64,000 nucleotides of DNA from Lepisosteus oculatus (lineage: Eukaryota; Chordata; Actinopteri; Semionotiformes; Lepisosteidae), in the NCBI RefSeq assembly GCF_040954835.1, contig NC_090712.1, positions 6,085,284-6,149,283 of the forward strand, read 5' to 3'. This document shows, piece by piece, positions 54,801-64,000 of this stretch. A program made the position numbers and the translations under genes. The notes beneath the pieces were generated by a model, which worked only from the letters and a program-made list of their open reading frames with translations, had not been told where the DNA came from and ran no database searches. Every line of letters starts with the position of its first letter. The first letter of the stretch is position 1.

Positions 54801-57800
54801 AAGGGAACTCTGGAAGAAGCACACTATAGTGTCTAGAACATGACAGTCACACAGTTATGTTTAAATGTAAGATTAAAATGATTCTAGCATACCCTGAATT
54901 ATTAGAAGGCAAAAATATCGGACAAGCAATTACATAAAAATAGCACCGATCCAGCCAACCAAAATGGCTGTTTATAATCCAATAATCCAAGCAAGTCTTT
55001 TTTTCCTTGAAACTGTTGTGTTTTTTTAATACTTTGGAATTAGACACTTAACATCTCGCCTTATCCGATTTAATTTCTGTGATGTGTGAAGTGAATGTTG
55101 TAGACAGACGTTTTGCATTTCCCTGAGCCTTGTCCTTTAGGAGTTGATATATGCACAGGACCTCTAGAAGCACTTAATACAGGTGTCAGATTCTGAACTT
55201 ATGGTAAATGTGCAGGATACATTTCCAGCAGTGACGTTGTCCAATTCTGGTCTGTCTTGCTAGTTTCCTCTCTTGGATATAAGAGTTGGCAGCTGCCTTG
55301 TGAAAAGGGTTTTGGTAAAGTCATGCATTTTCCAGCAGCTTTGGTGGTATTTATTGCCAAGGTCTTAAGTCCTGCCAAAGATTCAGGTGGGGATCTGCGT
55401 CAAAGCTCATTGGCTGCAAAGGAAGAAGTCGGGGCTTCTACGCTGAAAAGTACAAGGAAGTAACAGTGTTTCAACTGAGCCTTCTTCAAGTGCGAGGGAG
55501 AGAGCGGAAGGCGGCAGGGATACAAAGCACAGGAGATCGAAGGACAGAGTATATGACGATCAGAACAGTCATTTCAACAAAATGCATGATATTCCATCAT
55601 TAATTAAAATCGCATTCCAGGCAGGGCTTGCTCTGGTTATTAGTTTTGCATTTACTCTTGTTGCTATTAAGTAGTTGATAAAAATGTCTGACATTGATGG
55701 ACAGTTTAAGAATATGCACTCTTCAAGAACAATTAAGAAAGAGCGCATTGCATGTAGCAACATAGTTTTTAGGGAGGAGACGTGTTACCTTGAGGGTGAC
55801 TTCAGATTTGTCCTGTCCTCGTGTTCTGCAGTCTTTACTGTGCCTATTAGTGCCAGCAGAATTCTTACTTGAGCAGGCATTCTTCCAGCTGGCCCCAAAT
55901 GTTTTGGTCATTTCTTATTGCTGGAGTAATCCGGGACTTAATGGCTTTAAATATCTGAATACAATTACCCATGTTGCAGCTCCCAAAAAAAAGAAAACCC
56001 TTGAAATATAGCACAAAATATGTGTTGGACTATTGATTTGTACCAAGCAATGCAGAAGCAGCTCTTTCTGTAATCATCAAGCTTCTTGCCTGGTGTTATA
56101 TTCATTTCCCAGCATTAAACACATTTGGAGATGCTATCATATCAATAATCTAAGCTTATCTTCTTGCACATTATGTAAGGAAAAGGACTTATTGTAGAGG
56201 CTTTTGTATTTATTATTTTTCTCTGATTGTAATAAAGTGATTGATCAATAAAATTCAACAATGCTTAGAATACCCTTTCAAGCAAAAACAGGTTCTGTCT
56301 TTCAAATCATGTTATAATTCCATTTAATTGTTTTTGTTTTACATTGGCTTTGCAATGTCTGTAGAAAATATCATGTTTATATTTTGACATTTTCAACTGT
56401 GTGAAAGCTATAAGAACACAACAAATTCCCAAGAAAAATGCAGAGAGAGGCTCCTTACAAAAGAATGAACTGTCTTGGGTTTGCATCCAATGGGTCAGAT
56501 ATAATGGAATGACTTCTTTATATGGCTGAGTTCTATACAAAGACAAAAATCAAGGTTCAGACGAGCAGAAAAGCCTTTTAGAAAGGCTTTTTGTTGTCAC
56601 CAAAACCTAGTACTGGAATCGCACACCTTTTTAGTATTTTGCTCACATGCAAAAGTGTGGTCATGTTAGAACTTGTCGTTCTTTTGTCTGGGTGACTAGC
56701 CACTCACCTTCTCACGTTTCTTTCAGGAAGTTTAGAGAGCTGCGACTTTTCCCCTTAAAAATGACTCTTTCGTGCTGTTTGGAAAACAGTTAGGAAGCTG
56801 AGTTTCTTGTGTGTTTTTTTTTTTAATAAGAGCAACTGAATGAAAATAACTCAGCACAGTGATCAGTGCTGGCCTCGATCCGGACACGTCCTCTGTTTAA
56901 GTGAGAAGACAGCTGCTTGCGTGCATAATGATTGTCTGATCTTGCCAGCAGTGGTTGATTGATTGACCTTTTTTTTTTTTTGGTCATTACCCACTCAGCC
57001 ACATCCTCCCAGCTGCCTGGTATTCTGTGCCCTCTGTCCAACATGGCAAACGTGCTGGTCTGGGAGGTTTGTGTGCACATGTGACACATGTGATTGCAGC
57101 CCTGAAAGTGTTCGCAGACCTCTGGAAGGAAGTATGTGGGGGGTAGTTGCTGTGATGCCTGAATGAACACAAGAAAAGATGTCTGCTGTAGGGGATATGA
57201 TACAAAGATGTGAAATATAATGTCGTGTCAAACTTACATGACATAGGTCTATTTTTCTTCCATCTTTTTTTATGAATCATCATGGAAATAACACAAGCAT
57301 GACCACAGAGTTGTCCTTTTATGCTCTGCTTCCGATACCACAAAAATATATGTGCCAAGATATTAAACTCTTTAGAAATAAAGCCTTAAGGAAAAATAAT
57401 GAAATGGGAGAGGACTGTACTCTTTACTCCAGTTTTATTTGTGGCAATGGTAATCATTATTTTAGAACTTATTTTATCATTGATGGAAGGAAAAGAAAGT
57501 CCTAAGAGTGTCCAATAGAAAGTAAAGGGGCAAGAGAAAAGTTCTATTGAATTTTGCAGCGGTGCTTAGTTTTAGTTTTCTTTGCTGGCTCTGAAATGAT
57601 TCCTGCAGTTCTATTGTAAATCACAGCGTGCGTTACAAGTCTCTCTCTGTTTCTGAGGTCATGACTGAACTCAAAGCACCACACCCCAAACTGATGTGAG
57701 TGTCTGAGCCAGCTCTAGTTATAGCCTTCAGCGGGCAGTTAATAACCTTTAATTTGAGGATACGTTTTCTTATTTCTTTTTATATACTCTTCTGTGCTGC

Positions 57801-59640
57801 ACATGAGCCAGCATTTATCGTTTCTCTAATAAGCATTTACATATGGTTTGCAAAATACAGGAGCCCAGGGCCTTTGGGAGAGATTATCCATCTTCTGCGG
57901 AGAGCGTACGTCAGCTTTTCAGAAGCCAAGAAGGAGGGAGGTAGAAAAAATGGAAATCCAGTTTGGCTTGCTTTTTTTATCTAGGCATGTCTCTGAACAC
58001 TTGGACAATGGGCAGATGTTCTACCCAGACCCAGTGTGGCACACTTGGTCTGCATTTTGGCCTGAAGGGCATCTGCTGTGAGCTTTAGCATGCCAGATGA
58101 GACTCTGCCAGGTGCAATACAGTCATGCCAGTCGGCACCAGCATCTCTGCCAAGCGTAGATGGTCTCAAAGCCGCCTGTGCACAGACATAACCCAGAAAA
58201 TCTCCCTGCACTATTAGGCTTTTGTGCACAATCACAGCAGGTTATGATCTGTATATGTCCTGGGAATTTTTGCTTTGAGATTGCCAGGAGACAGATCTAT
58301 TTGTTCCCCCCCCCCCCCCACCACTCATTTCAGGTTTTGATTCGCTTCTGATTTGCTTTTGAGTTCAACGGAGCTGCCCGATCCAATTTTTGATTTTTAG
58401 CTCACAGTTAGTCCTCATGTGGGAGGTGGGTCCTGCTGTGTTCTTGGATTCTGCAGCACAAGCAGGACTGTAAATCTGCCACGTGATCTCGATATCGGAG
58501 ATCTGCTCTGATAAAAGCTGAACACTCATTTTTGCCCAGTTTATTGGATTATTGGAAATGAATTGTGTCTGCAGATGTGGATATTTTTGTAGCTAAATGA
58601 CTATCAGTCAGACTTCGACTTTTAGGTTTTCATGGATTTAAAAACTCTTGCACTGTCCACAAAAAATAACAAATCATTTTTTTTTCAGTAGCTGTTTCAT
58701 ATTAGCACACATCCATGTACTGCAACCTGACATCAGCTTCTTCACTGCTTTATTCTATACGTTTATCTGCGGGTTACCTGCAGCAGACTCTGACAAAAAA
58801 AAATAGCAGATAAAAATACCTATACCCTCTTCATGTTAAATCAATACAAACAAAATGCTCACTTGATAGTTAAGGAAATTTTATAGTCTGAATTAAAATT
58901 AGGGTCTTGATTTGTTCATTGTATTATCAGTCTAACTCAAATTTAAACTTAATGTTTCACATTTTCCTGAATTTTAAACGGAAGCTGTTTTTAATTATTA
59001 GATTGACATTATTCAGCTAAATTGTCCTTCTGCTTTTGAGTATTTAAAAATAAATTGAATCCCCTCTATTGGACTTTGAGTTGCAGAGCCCAAATTTTCA
59101 CATAAAATTGTATTTGAAAACTGTTAGAAAAACAATGTTTGAAGCTTTATTCTACCAAAACCTGGAATTTAGTTGATCTATCCTCGATAGACAGCGCATT
59201 AACTAATAATGTCACGTCTGCGGCTGGCTCCTTGCTCCTTACTTCACAGACATGAAGGCAGTTTTGATAATGTATGATAAAAAAATGAAAATTTAATCTG
59301 TTCTACTGACTTTTAAAATGGTTCATGGAATTTGGGGGGATTAAGCTAAGAATAGCTGTCTTTTCCCATCTGCGGTGTAAACGTGGGCTGCGCAGAGGGA
59401 AATCTAACCAGAAACAGCTCCTGTTTCCAGCAGCGTTTTGTTCTTCATTTATCCTTACTGATCTACCGCAGAGGAAGCAGAAGCTGAAGGTCAATTTGTG
59501 ATTTGTCTTAGAAATGCGGCTTAATCAAATCCTCGCATTTAAACAAGCTGCCCTCTGTGACTTTTGGTTTCTGTGTTTCTAAAGCAGCTTGAGGGTACAG
59601 ATGAGATACAATTTGGGATAAAAACAAGCCTTCCGCTGCC
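51850..59640. other. AT-rich noncoding stretch
   Basis: 7.8 kb without a recognisable exon on either strand. Holds a run of 14 C (58306-58319) and scattered T tracts. Likely intergenic or a first intron of a downstream gene. Confidence 0.55.
58306..58319. repeat. Poly-C tract
   Basis: Fourteen consecutive C, seen directly. Confidence 0.9.
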
Positions 59641-59754
59641 TTGAGTGTATAGGTACTGCAGGTAAAGGGTAGGGCTTTTATTGGGTGTTAGGCTATTTAG
59701 TTTAGTTCAGCGTTTAAAAAATAGAGACAAAGGAAGCCGTCATGGAAAATACTG

Positions 59755-60132
59755 TTCTCGTCTCTCTTGCATCGATGTTTTTCGCGATGACGAGTCAATA
59801 TTTGTGCGTTTGTGTGGCCCGCCCTGTGGAGTACAAGCTCCCCTCTCCGGTCTCTTTGTGCTGCGCGGCTGTCTGAGAGAGGCAGCCCTCCCTCTCTGTG
59901 GGCCTACCTCTCGGAAACAGCTGGGAGTGGAGGTCAGAGAATCGCAGGTCCTCTAATGGGAAAGGGAAGGGAGGGGTTCAATATCCTGAATTATCTTCGG
60001 GTTCGCGTTTCGGATGCAGTTGCCCGGGTAACCCGATCTACCGGTCCTGCTGGTGTCATTGTTTCATCGTCCCTTTAAAAGGAAGCACGCTTGTTCGGGG
60101 CCCTGGACATGAGGCTCTGCTTCTGACCTCAG
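59755..60132 (+). promoter_or_regulatory. CpG-rich block with RFX X-box and TATA-like element
   Basis: CpG-rich against an AT-rich background. Contains the palindromic X-box GTTGCCCGGGTAAC (60019-60032) and a TATA-like TTTAAAAG (60074-60081), then a plus-strand donor CAG|GTAAAA at 60132/60133. Reads as a candidate promoter with a short noncoding first exon. Confidence 0.45.
60019..60032. promoter_or_regulatory. RFX-type X-box motif
   Basis: Perfect half-sites GTTGCC and GGTAAC separated by 2 bases, the RFX consensus arrangement. Confidence 0.55.
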
Positions 60133-61059
60133 GTAAAATGAATTTTCTTGGGCCTTTGCTAGTTTTTGGATTAGCTCTGGCTTCCATCTGTCGCACGTTC
60201 CCTTGAATCGGCGTGTTCTGCAGGCGTGGTTTTTACAGCTCCTAGAGATTCATTGTTGTGTATACAGTGTATGCGGCATCTCTTTGGTGTACTACAGGGA
60301 GGGTGCGGAGCCGCTCATTTCGGTTTAGTGCGGTGTTTAAAATCTAAGCTTTGGCTTGCCGTTTATTAAGGGTAATATATAGCACATTTAGTCTTGCTAC
60401 GTTTATTTTAATGGCCCATTCTTTCAGCACATCGGGCTGGTCGTTATTGTTCGGACATTTTAAAGGAAAACACTCAATAGTATAATTTCACTTGTGCACT
60501 GACCGATTTTCATGGCCAAGGATCCCAGCACACTTGACATAAAAGGCTGATTTTTAGGTGTTATTTTCTGTTATTCGTTGGACTTGTCCAGATACTGTGT
60601 CTTTTTCAGTAATGGAAGAAGTTTCCCAGTGAAGGCTGTCTTGCTGAGATAATGCAGTGGAGGTTGTTTTATTATCTAAAGTGCTTAAGTATTGTTTTCT
60701 GCATAGATCAATAAAGGAGGGATAAGTGCAGTGTTGATGGGAAAAGGTCTCTTTTCTTTGCCGTTATGTAGTTGCGGTAAAAAAAACTATAGTATTTTAG
60801 TAAATATACGTGGTCATTTTGTGAAATGCAGCGCTTTGATTTATTTCTGAATTGATACTCATCTGCAGGCAGCATTTCCAGTGTATATTTCAGCAATACG
60901 TGGCAAAACAAATGGTTGTAGCTTTGTATTCTGTGACTTATATAAATGGAGAGGGAAAATTGAAATACTGGAACTACAGCCATAAAGATTCTGATACTGC
61001 ATAGGAATTGCTGAAGTTTTGTATTTGAAATATTTAAAAGAGGGTCTAGGGGGAAAAAA

Positions 61060-61345
61060 GCCGTGTTTTGAAACCGGATCGATGCGCGTGAAGAGACGAG
61101 AACAGGGAGGGGGTCGGTAAAGTCCGGATCGGAGCGTGGCGTCTGCGCTGGGGGCGGTCCGAGGAGGAGAGAGCCGAGGGGCTCCGGGAGGCAGGTGGAA
61201 CAGCATCCGAGCGCTCAGCGTGGTCTCCGGGGGCTATGATGTCACTCTTTGCCGCGTCCCCCGGGGATTGCAGAGGCGAGAGGGCCTGTTGAAGTCAAGC
61301 CTGCTCGCTGCTGAGGATCCTGACACGCGAGATGCATCCTAATGG
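61060..61345 (+). promoter_or_regulatory. CpG-rich block
   Basis: Dense CpG (GGGGGCGGTCCGAGG, CGCGTCCCCCGGGG), GC boxes and no TATA box. Looks like a CpG-island promoter or 5'UTR exon. Followed directly by a (GA)n run. No frame in it resembles a known protein. Confidence 0.4.
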
Positions 61346-61349
61346 CCCC

Positions 61350-61373
61350 AGAGAGAGAGAGAGAGAGAGAGAG
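61350..61373. repeat. (GA)n microsatellite
   Basis: About 12 GA units at the 3' edge of a CpG-rich block. Confidence 0.9.
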
Positions 61374-64000
61374 CAGGCACAGAGCCGAAGGCACCAAGTT
61401 CCTGCTAGAGCTCGGCGTCAGATGTTATTCTTTCAATTCCTCCATCCAGGTGATGCTGTGTGCCTTGCCTTGTGTTCCATTGCGTGAGGCCCGTTTTTAG
61501 GACTTGCACGGAACGCCACAAAGCCACGGATTAAGGACCGTGGCTTTGTGATAGTAAGCAGACAAGTGGGGTTCCAGTTCCACTGACACTGCCAGGTGGG
61601 AATGCTGTGGCCTCCCCCATTATCACCATCACCATCACCATCCACCCCCGCCTCTCCATCCTGCTGCGGTCTGGAAGTGAGACAGTGCTGGTTGCTGCAG
61701 GGATACCAATTCAGATCCGAGCTGGAGAAATGTATGTGCTGTATGTGTCTCATGGAGCCCTTGATATATGATGTCCTCAGGAGACCAGGGCAGCAGTAAG
61801 GCAGGAGAATGCGTTGCCACTGTGTGGGCGTTTCCAGTCCTAGAGTCAGACTGTCAGTACTTGTCCTGAAACCTTTCGCTGTTTCTGTTTCGCTGGATCT
61901 CTGCCTTTGTTTTGGGTTAAGAGCTGGGTAAAGGCATGACTTTCGACCAGTTGTGTGGAAAAAAAAGTTTTATTCATCACACGTTTTAAAACCTCTGCAG
62001 GGAGTATCGATTTGCTACTTGACGCTCGCTGATCTGTCCAAGAGCTCATGTTTCACAGCTGCAGTGTGCACAGAGACCGAAGAGAACTTCTTATTGCACA
62101 GATAAATTCTTAAAGGGCTGAAAAGAAGGGGGAAAAAATCCAGAAAGCTGCAGTTTGGGGGAAGATGTGTATTTGTGACAGAAAGCAGTGTTTTCTCAGC
62201 AAGCTCCTACATTTGTTCAAAGTATTGTCTCAATTTAATGTGGGTTTTGTAATTTAACATCCAGGGCGTGTGACTTACTCTCCTCATCGGGTCTTTAAGA
62301 GTGGAGCTAGCTGTACACCAGGTGTTGGTATCCTCATGAGAAACATAAATGGTTCATCCACATATGTATTTACCACTAATAATAGGTTAATAGTCTTATA
62401 TTTAGTCTAAAGTTCTAAGATCCAGGTAATGTCCCAAAAAATCCCACGTTTTGTTGGTTTTACATTTGCCTTTTTTATTGTCAGCTCTTGTACTTTGCTG
62501 CCATTGGATTACATATAAGAATGTAAAAAGTACATTCATTTTGCAAAGCTGATTTAAAAAAAAATCTTATTTTGACTTAGTCATCTAGGCTTAGGTGAAT
62601 AATATTCCATTTGCTTTTGGGAGAAATGTTTTTAGTCCTGGAAGTGTAATTCCTTAGGTGTTTTAACCGTAACAATATTCTTGGAACTTGAATCAGATGA
62701 CCTTTTAATTTCCAGTTTTATTCCAATCTGTTACTGATTGTTAGATTATTCATGTTCTGCAAAAACTATTTTATTGCAGAATGTAAATAATAGCATTTTT
62801 ATCTTTTGTTAATTAGATACAGTACATCAGAGAAATAATCTTTCTGTAATTTGGTTTTCATTGATTTATTTATGCAAGAGGCCTCAATGTTTCATCATTC
62901 TTCTTGATAGCCCACATGCAGTCTGTTCACGTTTGTTCACCATTTTAATAGATTACCAATAAGACTGCAAAAGAAACACAAGCATGTCAGAGGTGTGCAC
63001 AGATACCTTTGCTGTGGTCGTTGTATAGTTGCCTTCTCAGGAATTGCAGGCCATGTGGATTCTGATAAGCCTTCACGTGTCTATTTCACTGCTATGAGAC
63101 ATATTTTTTATCAAATGTTTGGATGATCTCTACTTTAGCACAAGGATTTCCAGAAAAACAATACCTAGAAGTATAGGCTTGTAACACTGAGGATGTGTAT
63201 CTTCCCATCTACCTTTCTCCTATGGAAAAACCTTACATAAGATCTAAGAAAAATGAACTATGTGACTTTTTTTTTAGCTTAGTGGTTTATCAGCGAGATG
63301 CAGCTCTTCAAAATTTATAAAATGTGTTATCCGGTTTAAAAATCCCTCTTTTTTTCCCCATTTTCTCTAGCTTGTATACTACTTCTGACAAAAGCACATT
63401 ATTGTGGTAGTAATGTGCTTCAAAGTGCCATGAGTCTGGTAATGTTTCGAATAGCGAAGGCTGGAAAATAAGACATCAATTGATGTCTTTACTCAAGAGT
63501 TTTTGCGAGTTGGTCATTTTGTCGTGGTCGATGCAACATCACTCCAGCTCTCTCAGAACATTTTCAATCAACGCTGGTAGGTCACCTGTGTGCTCCTCTT
63601 CCTTCAGTCAAGCATCAGGAAAAAGGCAGAGAGAGGAAAGGATCGTGTGGGTTGTGATTGATCTGCAGGGCCATTTTCTTTCAAGCTCTCCCCTCCCTCC
63701 TCCCACATTTCCTGCACTTCTGAAATTGAGGTCACATTGACCGCTTTGGGTTTTTGGTAATTTAGGTTTCTTTCCAGGCAATGTTGTCAGGCAGGGGAAA
63801 ACCAAAATATTGGAGATGAAGTGTATAACAGAGGGCATCGTAAAGTGAAAGTAATTTTACAGTTCATGGACAAAGAGCTTTTCCACTTTGGGCAAACTGA
63901 TGGATAATTACTATGTTACTCAAAATGATCAGCGTGACATACTCCTGTATTTTAATGTATTTTGAATGCAAACACATGTATTATTGAATAGAGGAGAGTG
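61374..64000. other. AT-rich noncoding stretch at window end
   Basis: Includes a short ATCACC repeat near 61624-61641. No coding exon recognised; I specifically looked for a kinesin light chain first coding exon and did not see one. Confidence 0.5.

Noticed and set aside
61596..61799. Short plus-strand frame ending MEPLIYDVLRRPGQQ
   Set aside because: Not similar to a kinesin light chain or any family I know; no convincing acceptor and donor in matching phase.

Overview
This window is vertebrate nuclear DNA, most likely from a ray-finned fish. The genes are split into short exons with GT-AG introns. The introns carry degraded CR1-like LINE, Tc1-like and tRNA-type SINE sequences of the kind common in fish genomes. 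No operons, bacterial genes, CRISPR arrays or rRNA/tRNA genes were seen. The fish assignment rests on repeat style and on protein similarity recalled from known families, not on a database search.

Two protein-coding genes can be reconstructed exon by exon. (1) On the plus strand, 9224-40235, lie the last 22 coding exons of a phosphofurin acidic cluster sorting protein (PACS family, closest overall to PACS2). All junction phases agree, and the 2,463 coding bases give 820 residues plus a stop. The first two coding exons (start codon and the WD-containing N-terminus, about 70 residues) were not found and should lie upstream of base 1. (2) On the minus strand, 50057-45628, lies a complete seven-exon MRPL2 gene (mitochondrial ribosomal protein uL2m, 324 residues), tail-to-tail with the PACS gene. 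The 5.4 kb between the two stop codons holds mainly the AT-rich PACS 3'UTR and a short MRPL2 3'UTR.

Region by region: 1-9223 is intron upstream of the first visible PACS exon, with a SINE/L2-type repeat and a CpG-rich block carrying a perfect CRE palindrome (possible internal promoter). 9224-40235 is the PACS exon series, with CR1 remnants, a long imperfect inverted repeat, two SINE families and a dead Tc1-like transposase. 40236-45627 is the 3' region of both genes. 45628-50057 is MRPL2. 50058-64000 has no coding exon that I can recognise, but it has several CpG-rich promoter-like blocks (about 51.0, 51.5, 59.8-60.1 and 61.1-61.3 kb), one with a perfect RFX X-box palindrome. These may be promoters or 5'UTR exons of a plus-strand gene whose coding part begins beyond the window. 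From human synteny, KLC4 (head-to-head with MRPL2) is the leading guess.

The most interesting point is the linkage. In human, MRPL2 sits beside KLC4 on chromosome 6, while PACS1 is near KLC2 (chromosome 11) and PACS2 and KLC1 share 14q32. A PACS gene next to MRPL2, mixing PACS1-like and PACS2-like segments, could be a third PACS ohnologue lost in mammals, or a rearranged PACS2. The two genes have unrelated jobs: PACS is a cytosolic sorting adaptor acting at trans-Golgi, endosome and ER-mitochondria contacts, while MRPL2 is a core subunit of the mitochondrial large ribosomal subunit.
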